A stretch of DNA of 64,000 bases from assembly GCF_017874575.1 (NCBI RefSeq), contig NZ_JAGGLU010000001.1:186001-250000 (forward strand), written 5' to 3'. Under the pieces are notes generated by a model that had not been told where the DNA came from, did no database searches, and was given only the letters and a program-made list of their open reading frames with translations. The translations under genes and the position numbers were made by a program. This DNA comes from Lactobacillus colini. GTDB taxonomy: Bacteria > Bacillota > Bacilli > Lactobacillales > Lactobacillaceae. How positions within the stretch are numbered: position 1 is the stretch's first letter; each line of letters begins with the position of its first letter. Below, one piece after another: positions 57,218 through 64,000 of the stretch.

Positions 57218-57844
57218 TTACTTACTTAACTTTACCTTTGATATAAATTGATCTACAGCATCTAAGTAAGGTAGGGTAGGACGGAAGCCTACTTTAATTT
57301 CAATAGAGTTTTTTTCTAATTCTGCTAATGTCATTGAACTCTTATTTTTGGCTTTCCAAGCCTTAATTACAAAACTCGCTGGGGTCACAAAGTAACGATC
57401 TAATGTTACAAATCGAATAATTGTAAAACAAATACCCTGTTGTTTAAGACACCGGCTTAAATGAATAATTTGGTGTTCGTGGAAGTTCTTTAAAGGAAAA
57501 GAGGTCTTGTTTTTAGTCTCTTTAGCTTCAAAGTCAAGATAGTAACCCTTATAGACGCCATTATAATCAGTAGTAGAAGCCTGTCTAAAGTAAGCTTCTT
57601 TAATAACTGCTCTTGATCGTTTAGGATAATCTACTTTAACAATTTGAACGGGAGTAGGCTTCTTATGTACAACCGCAAGTTCTTCTAGCAAATAGAACTT
57701 ATTAGATTCATTGATCTGTTGTTCTAAGTTCATACCTCGATCAGAAAAGACAACATCTTTGCGATGATTATTTTTTTTAGGTTTAAAGAGAGTAGTTTGA
57801 TCTTGACTATAGTTTGTCAAGCTACCCGCTGGATATTTGACCAT
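57218..57844 (-). CDS. recU: Holliday junction resolvase RecU
   Basis: A 208-aa resolvase cutting four-way DNA junctions, also needed for chromosome segregation. The block RGMNLEQQINESNKFYLLEELAVVHKKPTPVQIVKVDYP, the catalytic strand DYNGVYKGYYLDFEAKETKNKTSFPLKNFHEHQ and FVIKAWK are typical. ATG 57844 has AGGAGTG upstream; an in-frame ATG seven codons earlier overlaps that RBS. First gene of recU-pbp1A, divergent from ypsA. Confidence 0.94.
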   Translation of the reverse strand: MVKYPAGSLTNYSQDQTTLFKPKKNNHRKDVVFSDRGMNLEQQINESNKFYLLEELAVVHKKPTPVQIVKVDYPKRSRAVIKEAYFRQASTTDYNGVYKGYYLDFEAKETKNKTSFPLKNFHEHQIIHLSRCLKQQGICFTIIRFVTLDRYFVTPASFVIKAWKAKNKSSMTLAELEKNSIEIKVGFRPTLPYLDAVDQFISKVKLSK

Positions 57845-57922
57845 TAAATTCACTCCTGTTAGCATTCATTATAGCAAAATAACTTATAATAATGAAAAAG
57901 ATCAAAAAAGGAAGAGTGTCTT

Positions 57923-58483
57923 ATGCAGCGTTTATGGGTAAGCGGCTATCGCAGTTATGAATTAAGTATCTTCAATAATAAGGATAAGCGTGTAGAAGTT
58001 ATCAAATACGCTCTAAAAAATAGATTGCAACGATTACTTGATGATGGGCAATTAGATTGGATTATTACGGGACCTAACTTGGGTATTGAACAATGGAGCG
58101 TTGAAGTTGGATTGGAGCTTAGTCAAGATTATCAACTACGCATAGCCATGATTGCGCCTTATGCCAACTTTTCTCAGCATTGGAATGAAAGCAATCAATT
58201 GCATTATCAAGAATTAAAGGATCGGGTGGACTTTTATGCTAGTGTATCAAATCAGCCATACCAGAGTCCGCAGCAGTTAAAAAATTATCAGCAATTTATG
58301 TTTGAACATACTGATCAGGCATTACTAGTCTACGATACTGAGTGCCCTGGTAAGCCACGCTATGATTATGACTTTATCAAAAATGGTCAAAAAAATAAGG
58401 CTTTTGACCTTCAATTAATAGATTTTTATGATTTACAAGATGCAGCTCAAGACTATTTAGAGGAAAATAGTAAGGACTTTTAA
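57923..58483 (+). CDS. ypsA: YpsA family protein (DUF1273, SLOG superfamily)
   Basis: A 186-aa Rossmann-like protein: LWVSGYRSYELSIF, DWIITGPNLGIEQWSVEVGLEL, IAMIAPYANFSQHWNESNQLHY and HTDQALLVYDTECPGKPRYDYDFIK. The SLOG fold is predicted to bind a nucleotide-like ligand. In Bacillus and Staphylococcus, YpsA affects cell division together with GpsB, whose gene follows. Biochemical activity is not known. Confidence 0.9.
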   Translation: MQRLWVSGYRSYELSIFNNKDKRVEVIKYALKNRLQRLLDDGQLDWIITGPNLGIEQWSVEVGLELSQDYQLRIAMIAPYANFSQHWNESNQLHYQELKDRVDFYASVSNQPYQSPQQLKNYQQFMFEHTDQALLVYDTECPGKPRYDYDFIKNGQKNKAFDLQLIDFYDLQDAAQDYLEENSKDF

Positions 58484-58576
58484 AAGAATTTGCAAAAAGC
58501 CTGTAAAAAAGCACTTGTATCATTTAAATGAAAATTTTTTTTGCTAAAATATAATATAAAGGAGCTGGATAAATAT

Positions 58577-58990
58577 ATGGCTAGTTTAGAAGATATTAAA
58601 TTAACACCAGAAAATATATTAAAAAAACAATTTAGAGCCAAAATGAAAGGCTACGATCAAGAAGAAGTAGATGCTTATCTAGATCAAATAATCTCAGACT
58701 ATGAAAATTATGATAAGATAATTGCTAACTTACAAAATCAAATAGCTAGTCTAAATCAGCAGTTAGCTCAAGCTAAGGCTAGTCAAAATAATACTTTTAA
58801 GAGTAAAGTTGAAGATGATGATGTAAAGACATATAATCCAACTAAAGTATCAAACAGTAATTACGATGAGAGTAGCAGCGAGATTACTACTAATGTCGCA
58901 ATGATTCAGCGCATCTCAACCTTGGAGCGGAAAGTCTATAATATTGAACAACGTTTAAATCACCAAGATAGAACTTATAAGGCTAATTAG
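58577..58990 (+). CDS. gpsB: Cell cycle protein GpsB
   Basis: A 137-aa DivIVA-like protein. The N-terminal membrane/PBP-binding domain reads DIKLTPENILKKQFRAKMKGYDQEEVDAYLDQIISDY and runs into a coiled coil rich in Gln/Leu (NLQNQIASLNQQLAQAKA). A variable Ser/Asn linker and a C-terminal helix (ISTLERKVYNIEQRL) follow. GpsB brings PBP1 to the septum in relatives, and the class A PBP gene lies nearby. AAAGGAG is at 58559-58565, 11 nt from ATG 58577; an upstream TTG frame extension includes that RBS. Confidence 0.92.
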   Translation: MASLEDIKLTPENILKKQFRAKMKGYDQEEVDAYLDQIISDYENYDKIIANLQNQIASLNQQLAQAKASQNNTFKSKVEDDDVKTYNPTKVSNSNYDESSSEITTNVAMIQRISTLERKVYNIEQRLNHQDRTYKAN

Positions 58991-59044
58991 GATCTATGAT
59001 CCATCCTTAGCCAAGTATATAGTCTATATGTAAGAATTTTATTT

Positions 59045-59076
59045 AAGTCAGTCCATTATTGAGGCTGGCTTTTTTG
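59045..59076 (+). terminator. Terminator of ypsA-gpsB
   Basis: Stem AGTCAGTC (59046-59053) / GAGGCTGGCT region (59063-59070), 8 bp with wobbles, loop of 9, then T6. The RNase P RNA gene found here in some Firmicutes is not present. Confidence 0.8.
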
Positions 59077-59219
59077 TTGTTCGTAAAAGTTCTATTTATC
59101 TAAGGACTAAGTTAATTGTATTTGTCACTAAAAGGAGTATAAAATTAAGTTAGCGGCATTTAATAGTGATCTAAAATAAATGTATTAAGAATTAAATTTA
59201 TAAATAATTAAAAAAGCAT

Positions 59220-59247
59220 TTGACTTTTAACTTTTGTGTAGTATGAT
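59220..59247 (+). promoter_or_regulatory. Promoter of the oppA-amidohydrolase operon
   Basis: TTGACT (59220-59225), 16-nt spacer, TATGAT (59242-59247). It is placed directly before the T-box leader. Confidence 0.7.
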
Positions 59248-59257
59248 TATTATCAAC

Positions 59258-59542
59258 AAAATAAATAGAGAGCTTTGATAAGGAAAGTAAGAAGAGATAA
59301 TACTTTTAGAGAGTTTCTGGTTGGTGAAAAGAAATAGTTGACACTCTTGCTGAAAATCACCTTTGAGCAGAATTTGCGATATTAGTGAATGCAGGGACCG
59401 CCCTTTATAGCGGCGACGTATCGCTTACTAATTAGTAGGCCGCACGTGCATGAGGCCAGTATTCTATACTGGTAAAAGATAGGTGGTACAGCGCAATCAG
59501 CGCCCTATTAGGTCAAGTTGATCTAGTAGGGCGCTTTTTTTA
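59258..59542 (+). promoter_or_regulatory. Isoleucine T-box riboswitch of oppA-amidohydrolase
   Basis: Full-length T-box leader. Stem I has AGTA (59286-59289), AAGAG pairing with CTCTT, distal AGAGAGTTTCTGGTTGGTGAAA. The specifier loop GAAAATCACC gives ATC (Ile) at 59356-59358 followed by A, the same layout as the Gly leader. Stem III is CCAGTAT/ATACTGG. The T-box core AGGTGGTACAGCGC is at 59481-59494. The terminator is a perfect AGCGCCCTA (59499-59507) / TAGGGCGCT (59527-59535) plus T-run. Uncharged tRNA-Ile should induce the operon. Confidence 0.9.
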
Positions 59543-59578
59543 TTACCAAGGCTTAATAAAAATTATGGAGGAAAGCAT

Positions 59579-61204
59579 ATGGCTCACTCAAAAAGTTATT
59601 ACATGAAATTATTATTAACAATGGGATCCGCACTAGCTTTATCTGCATGCACAAGTGCGAAATCTACTAGTACAGATAAAGATCATAACGCTATTTCTTG
59701 GATGACAACCTCAGAAATTCAAACTCTAGATCAATCTAAAATGGTCGATACTACTAGTGGGGAACAGGCTAAGAATGTATTTGAAGGGTTATATCGAGTT
59801 GTGGATGGCGGCAAGGTTGTTCCTGGGGTAGCTAAAAGCTCTAAAGTAAGTAAAGACGGTCTAACTTGGACTTTTTATTTAAGAAAGAATGCTAAGTGGA
59901 GTGATGGTAGTCCTGTTACCGCGCAAGATTTTGTGTTTTCGCTGAGAAGAACTTTAGACCCTAAGACTAAATCTCAACAACAAAACTTTTTTCAAGCAGT
60001 AAAGAATGCTAATGATGTTGTTGCTGGTAAAAAGAATCCTAGAGAATTAGGAGTTGAAGCTAAGAGTAGTCATATCCTTGTAGTCCATCTAACTCATCCG
60101 GTTCCATACTTTAAAAAATTAGAATGGAATCCTGAAAATCAGAATGCAGTAAAAAAATATGGTAATAAATACGGAACAGCTTCGAAGTATATGGTCTACA
60201 ATGGTCCATTTGTAAGTAAAGGTTGGTCAGGCACTAATTTGAGTTGGAAATTAGTTAAAAATAAATACTACTGGGATGCAAAAGATGTCAAATTGGATCA
60301 GGTAAACTATACAGTAGTAAAGACACCTTCAACTGACTATAACATGTACCAGTCGGGTAAGTTAGATGGAGCATATTTAGATACACAAGCATCTAAAGAA
60401 TTAAAAAATCAGTCTGATTATCAAGTATTTAAATTAGATAGAACAGAATATCTAACATTTAACGTTTCTAAAAATAAGCTTTTAGCTAATGCAGATTTTA
60501 GAAGAGCTGTTTCGATGGCATTAGATCGAAAAACTTTGGCTAATACTGTAGGTGCAGCTAATACGGTAGCAACTACTTTTGTTGGTCCACAAGATATGGC
60601 TGATGGAAAAAATTTCAATGCTTATGCTGAGAAGTTATTAAAAAATAAGAAATTTACCACTTATGATAAATCTTTAGCAAATTTGTATTTAAATAAGGCG
60701 TTAAAATCTTTAGGCAAAAATAAAGTTGAATTTACATTGGCTGGTGATGATGACGACATATCTAAGAAGGTAATGGAATATATTCAAAGTCAATTAGAAA
60801 GTACTTTTAATAAAAAAGTTATGGTCAATGTTCATAGTATGCCTAAAACATCAAGAGTAAGCCAAATGTTAAATGGTGATTATGAAGTAGACTATACTGG
60901 GCTAACATCCGGTTATACTGATCCATATTCAATGCTTAGTGTAATGCGTACAGGTGAGAACTATAACTTTGGGAGGTGGAGTAATAATAAATTCGATAAT
61001 GCATTAAATGAGTCAAATAGAGAGATGAATTCAAAGCAAAGACTTAATTATCTAGTTGAGGCGGCTCAAGTTATGAATGATGAACAGCCACTTTCACCAT
61101 TATTCCATGATGGTCAAGCTTGGATGGTTAAGAAAAATATCCATAACTTAGAATTCAGTATGGGTAGCTTTAGTTTTAGAAATGTATATGTTGGTAATAA
61201 ATAA
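59579..61204 (+). CDS. oppA: Oligopeptide ABC transporter substrate-binding lipoprotein
   Basis: A 541-aa SBP family 5 protein, anchored by lipid on Cys24 (signal MKLLLTMGSALALSAC, lipobox LSAC). It contains MTTSEIQTLDQSKMVDTTSGEQAKNVFEGLYR, the family signature LTWTFYLRKNAKWSDGSPVTAQDFVFSLRRTLDP and a C-terminal SPLFHDGQAWMVKKNI. It captures extracellular peptides for an Opp permease encoded elsewhere, so it is an orphan binding protein. RBS GGAGGAAAG. Ile T-box control suggests a role in supplying branched-chain amino acids. Confidence 0.93.
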   Translation: MAHSKSYYMKLLLTMGSALALSACTSAKSTSTDKDHNAISWMTTSEIQTLDQSKMVDTTSGEQAKNVFEGLYRVVDGGKVVPGVAKSSKVSKDGLTWTFYLRKNAKWSDGSPVTAQDFVFSLRRTLDPKTKSQQQNFFQAVKNANDVVAGKKNPRELGVEAKSSHILVVHLTHPVPYFKKLEWNPENQNAVKKYGNKYGTASKYMVYNGPFVSKGWSGTNLSWKLVKNKYYWDAKDVKLDQVNYTVVKTPSTDYNMYQSGKLDGAYLDTQASKELKNQSDYQVFKLDRTEYLTFNVSKNKLLANADFRRAVSMALDRKTLANTVGAANTVATTFVGPQDMADGKNFNAYAEKLLKNKKFTTYDKSLANLYLNKALKSLGKNKVEFTLAGDDDDISKKVMEYIQSQLESTFNKKVMVNVHSMPKTSRVSQMLNGDYEVDYTGLTSGYTDPYSMLSVMRTGENYNFGRWSNNKFDNALNESNREMNSKQRLNYLVEAAQVMNDEQPLSPLFHDGQAWMVKKNIHNLEFSMGSFSFRNVYVGNK

Positions 61205-61217
61205 AGAGGTATAAAAA

Positions 61218-62423
61218 ATGACGGAAACAGTGTTTGTAAATTGCAATTTATTTGTTGGAACAGAAGATAAAGTACTAAAAAATGCCTGGTTTGTTGTAGA
61301 TAATGAGACAGGTAAGTTAACTGAGCAAGGAACGGGAGAATGTCCTCGTAGAGTAGAAAATAAGGTTGATTTAAAGAATCAATATGTAATGTCAGGCTTG
61401 TTGAACTCTCATACTCATATTGCGGCAGATCCTAGAACTGATAAATGGTACCCCGAAACAGAAACATCAGGCACTTATAATGCCCTTAAAAATTTAGAAA
61501 AGGGTTTACAAGGTGGAGTAACTTATATAAGAAGTTGTGGTGTAGCATTTGATATAGATGTGAAACTTGCTCAAATGAGAAAAGAGTTGCCATTTGACGG
61601 TCCGCAAATAATGCCAGCAGGGATGCCAATCTCTATTCCCGGAGGTCATGCAGATTCACTAGTTGGAGAAAATAATGATCAAAATGTAGCTCATATTGTT
61701 AATTCTGTAGATGACGTTAGAAAGGCAGTTCGACTCCAGTTTAAAAAAGGAGCTAAAAACATTAAGTTAATGGCAACAGGTGGAGTTATGTCGCAAGGTG
61801 ATCAAGTTGATGACACTGAGTTATCACTTGAAGAAATGAAGATGGCAGTACAAGAAGCTCATTTGAAACACATGACTGTCTGTGCTCATGCTCAAGGCGA
61901 ATTAGGTATTCATTACGCAGTACTAGCAGGAGTTGATTCAATTGAACATGGATTTTATGTGAGTGATGAAGATATTGAATTAATGAAGAAGCAAGGAACT
62001 TTCTTATCGCCTACCTTGACTGCAGGTAATCAAATTGTAGAACACGGTAAAGGAAAGCTTTCTGACTTTTCTTATCAAAAAATGTGCACTCATGTTAAGG
62101 CTTTTTATGAGCATGTAGGAAAGGCAATTAGAAGTGGAGTTAATTTAGCCTTGGGAACTGATGCAGGTACATTTAACAATCCACTAGAAGATACTGCTAA
62201 AGAGTTAGTTGAGTTAGTAAAGGCTGGTGCTACGAATTATCAAGCATTGAGAGCTGGTGGATTAGGATCTGCGACACTAATGAAAGTAGATGATGAATAT
62301 GGATCTCTAGAACCAGGTAAGTATGCTGATTTTCTAGTTCTTAAGAATAATCCTTTAACAGATGTGGCAGCAGTTCAACAAAAAGATAAACAAGTTTACC
62401 AGCATGGTGTCAGAAAGTTTTAA
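61218..62423 (+). CDS. Metal-dependent amidohydrolase (prolidase/imidazolonepropionase-like)
   Basis: A 401-aa amidohydrolase superfamily enzyme with the full metal set: H65 and H67 (NSHTHIAADP), probable carboxylated K183 (KNIKLMATGG), H224 (CAHAQGE), H244 (SIEHGF), D315 (ALGTDAGTF). The subgroup includes Xaa-Pro dipeptidases of the PepQ-unrelated type and other cytosolic amidases; there is no signal peptide. It follows oppA by 13 nt under the same Ile T-box, so cleavage of an imported peptide or derivative is a reasonable inference. Exact substrate unknown. Confidence 0.85.
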   Translation: MTETVFVNCNLFVGTEDKVLKNAWFVVDNETGKLTEQGTGECPRRVENKVDLKNQYVMSGLLNSHTHIAADPRTDKWYPETETSGTYNALKNLEKGLQGGVTYIRSCGVAFDIDVKLAQMRKELPFDGPQIMPAGMPISIPGGHADSLVGENNDQNVAHIVNSVDDVRKAVRLQFKKGAKNIKLMATGGVMSQGDQVDDTELSLEEMKMAVQEAHLKHMTVCAHAQGELGIHYAVLAGVDSIEHGFYVSDEDIELMKKQGTFLSPTLTAGNQIVEHGKGKLSDFSYQKMCTHVKAFYEHVGKAIRSGVNLALGTDAGTFNNPLEDTAKELVELVKAGATNYQALRAGGLGSATLMKVDDEYGSLEPGKYADFLVLKNNPLTDVAAVQQKDKQVYQHGVRKF

Positions 62424-62461
62424 TTTGACTTTATTTAAGGACTAGCTAGTAAGTTAATACG

Positions 62462-62503
62462 GCGTTAGATGACTTAATAGGATCAGTTATCTAACGCTTT
62501 TAT
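62462..62503 (+). terminator. Terminator of oppA-amidohydrolase
   Basis: A 9-bp stem GCGTTAGAT (62462-62470) / ATCTAACGC (62489-62497), 18-nt loop that extends pairing (GACT/AGTT), then TTTTATT. Confidence 0.8.
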
Positions 62504-62544
62504 TGCTTTTATGGATAAAAAATTAAAATAATTAATTTAATCTA

Positions 62545-62574
62545 TTGACTGCGATTATTAAATTATTGTAAAAT
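62545..62574 (+). promoter_or_regulatory. Promoter of the S8 protease gene
   Basis: TTGACT (62545-62550) and TAAAAT (62569-62574), 18-nt spacer, 65 nt before the start codon. Confidence 0.6.
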
Positions 62575-62639
62575 TTAAATAATTTATTATAATAATGAAA
62601 TAAAAATAAATTTAAAAGAAGATTTGGAGGAGAAGATGT

Positions 62640-64000
62640 ATGGCTGATTTTCTAAAAGAAGATAAGCTTAGGTATTTGAATAAATCTAGGTCTTTACTAG
62701 AGAGCAATCTATCAGTACCTAAATCAAATAAAAAAGTAGTAGCAACCTTAGCGACCCTAGCGTCAGGAGTAGTCATCTTATTATCTACACCAGTCGCAAA
62801 AGCTGATACGATAAGCAATACACAAGTCCAAAATAAAACTGAGCAACTACAAAATAAAAACCAAGATCAACAAAACTTAATCTCATCTGTAAAACCTAAA
62901 GATGAGAATGATAATAATGAAGGTGAAGAGGAACAAGTCGAAGATGAAGCTGGACATAAGGATAGTAACGGCGTAGAAATAGCTGCCAATAATCAAGATC
63001 ACCTGAAAGGCAATGTAAAAAGTGCATGGGATCAAGGATATAAGGGTGAGCATACTGCAGTTGCTGTAATTGATTCGGGTGTTGATGTTACTCATAAAGA
63101 TTTTCAAACAATGCCTAAAAATCCTAAATTAACTGCTGAAGAAATGAAAAAGAAAATTTCTAATTTAGGTTATGGTAAGTATATCAATGAAAAATTTCCA
63201 TATGTTTATAATGCAGTAGATAATGAAAATGATAATATCAAAGGACCTGATGATGAGCCGCATGGACAACATGTTTCCGGCATTATTGCGGCCGATGGCC
63301 ATCCTGATGGTGATAAAGAATACATCATTGGTGTAGCTCCTGAAGCTCAATTACTACATTTCAAAGTATTTGGGGATACGACGACTTCTATCGATTTAGC
63401 TAGAGAAATAATTGATGCTACTAATTTAGGTGCTGATGTAATTCAAATGTCTTTAGGTGGTGGTGTAGCAGCTAAAGACCTAAAAGATGTTGATCAAAAA
63501 GCTGTCCAATACGCAATTGATCATGGAGTAATCGTTTCAATTTCAGCTTCAAACAATGGTAATGCTGCTTCCGTAGATGATCCGAGTCACTTAACTAATA
63601 CTGATGAATACATTGCTGGTGGAAATGCTGGTAATTATCAGCCATTTTCATCAAGTACGGTTGCTGATCCTGGAGCTTCGCAGAATGCAATTACAGTAGC
63701 TGCAGAAACGTCTGGCTTAGGTAAAAATAGCGATATGGCTTCATTTACTTCTTGGGGTCCATTACCTGATTACACATTGAAGCCCGATGTGTCTGCACCG
63801 GGTTCAAATGTAATCTCTACTGGAAATAGTGATAGCTATATAAGTATGAGCGGTACATCAATGGCTGGTCCATTCGTTGCAGGAGCTGCCGCTTTAGTTA
63901 AACAGAGATTATCTAAAACTAATCCCGAATTAAAGGGTGCTAAATTAGTAGCTGCTGTAAAGGCACTATTAATGAACACTGCTCATCCTCAGACCCAAAA
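62640..64000 (+). CDS. Subtilisin-like (S8) cell-envelope protease, 5' part
   Basis: A secreted serine protease open to the window end, 453 codons visible. Residues 1-55 form a long signal peptide with a hydrophobic core (VVATLATLASGVVILLSTPVAKA). A Gln/Asn- and Glu/Asp-rich pro-region follows to about 120. The S8 catalytic triad is D145 (VAVIDSGVDVTH), H208 (EPHGQHVSGI) and S407 (SMSGTSMAGP); the oxyanion Asn is in ISASNNG. The insertion between about 306 and 360 holds the start of a PA-like region. This fits lactobacillar PrtP/C5a-peptidase-type proteinases, usually over 1500 aa with a wall anchor, which cannot be seen here. RBS GGAGGAG; the ATG at 62636 is out of frame and stops at once. 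Confidence 0.9.
   Translation, partial: MADFLKEDKLRYLNKSRSLLESNLSVPKSNKKVVATLATLASGVVILLSTPVAKADTISNTQVQNKTEQLQNKNQDQQNLISSVKPKDENDNNEGEEEQVEDEAGHKDSNGVEIAANNQDHLKGNVKSAWDQGYKGEHTAVAVIDSGVDVTHKDFQTMPKNPKLTAEEMKKKISNLGYGKYINEKFPYVYNAVDNENDNIKGPDDEPHGQHVSGIIAADGHPDGDKEYIIGVAPEAQLLHFKVFGDTTTSIDLAREIIDATNLGADVIQMSLGGGVAAKDLKDVDQKAVQYAIDHGVIVSISASNNGNAASVDDPSHLTNTDEYIAGGNAGNYQPFSSSTVADPGASQNAITVAAETSGLGKNSDMASFTSWGPLPDYTLKPDVSAPGSNVISTGNSDSYISMSGTSMAGPFVAGAAALVKQRLSKTNPELKGAKLVAAVKALLMNTAHPQTQ

Noticed and set aside
58991..59219. Possible RNase P RNA gene after gpsB
   Set aside because: rnpB sits near gpsB in some Firmicutes, but the interval has no P4-like core sequences and is only about 230 nt of AT-rich DNA with a terminator.
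62883..63350. Two hydrophobic minus-strand frames over the S8 protease
   Set aside because: They are antisense to conserved catalytic-domain codons and arise from GAT/AAT-rich coding read backwards as Ile/Phe.

Overview
The window is about 64 kb of AT-rich chromosome from a low-GC, fermentative Firmicute. It is almost certainly a Lactobacillus of the acidophilus/gasseri/johnsonii branch. Evidence: a D-lactate dehydrogenase, the mevalonate isoprenoid route, three T-box leaders, the RexAB type of AddAB nuclease, a large secreted S8 protease with an acidic pro-region, a peptide-binding lipoprotein, and gene orders typical of Firmicutes (rpsU-yqeY-phoH-ybeY-era-recO-glyQS-dnaG-rpoD-trmK-nif3; dinG-tseB-asnS-dnaD-nth; recU-pbp1A facing ypsA-gpsB). 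Species assignment is inference.

Layout. 0-3.2 kb: tail of a methionine ABC permease, an LDH/MDH-family dehydrogenase, a ThrE-type exporter and a YbaK-like deacylase. 3.2-7.3 kb: prmA, a small membrane protein, rsh (ppGpp synthetase/hydrolase) and dtd. 7.3-10.8 kb: a T-box controlled hisS-aspS operon. 10.78-12.04 kb: a decayed group II intron placed just after the aspS terminator and, on my reading, into the last codon of a convergent aminotransferase. 12-15.2 kb: the aminotransferase, yitT and ppsR. 15.2-28.4 kb: a long housekeeping block for translation, ribosome maturation, replication priming and the main sigma factor, with a glycine T-box before glyQS, ending in pepT.

28.4-32.1 kb is the most accessory-looking part. 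It holds a HicB-like antitoxin gene broken by an amber codon, a non-coding AT-rich stretch, and a GntR-ABC ATPase-permease-permease operon under a near-perfect 26-bp palindrome. 32.1-37.5 kb: lepB, two poorly known genes, an rRNA m5C methyltransferase and ldhD. 37.5-41.5 kb (minus strand): mvaK1-mvaD-mvaK2-fni, turning mevalonate into IPP/DMAPP. 41.5-54.7 kb: rexB-rexA-dinG-tseB-asnS-dnaD-nth. 54.7-59 kb: penicillin-binding protein 1A and recU on the minus strand, ypsA and gpsB on the plus strand, a cell-wall and division group. 59-64 kb: an OppA-like lipoprotein and an amidohydrolase behind a T-box that reads isoleucine, then the 5' part of a subtilisin-like cell-envelope protease that runs off the window.

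Themes. (1) Charged-tRNA sensing is used for synthetases (His/Asp, Gly) and for a peptide-uptake/degradation pair (Ile). (2) Three DNA-repair proteins (Nth, RexB, DinG) lack the cysteine sets that hold an Fe-S cluster in some relatives, fitting a low-iron lifestyle. (3) No tRNA, rRNA, CRISPR array, prophage or intact insertion sequence was seen. I found no clearly new defence or mobile system. The best candidates for new biology are the palindrome-controlled double-permease ABC operon, the GACAC specifier of the hisS-aspS T-box, and the Ile T-box over oppA-amidohydrolase.
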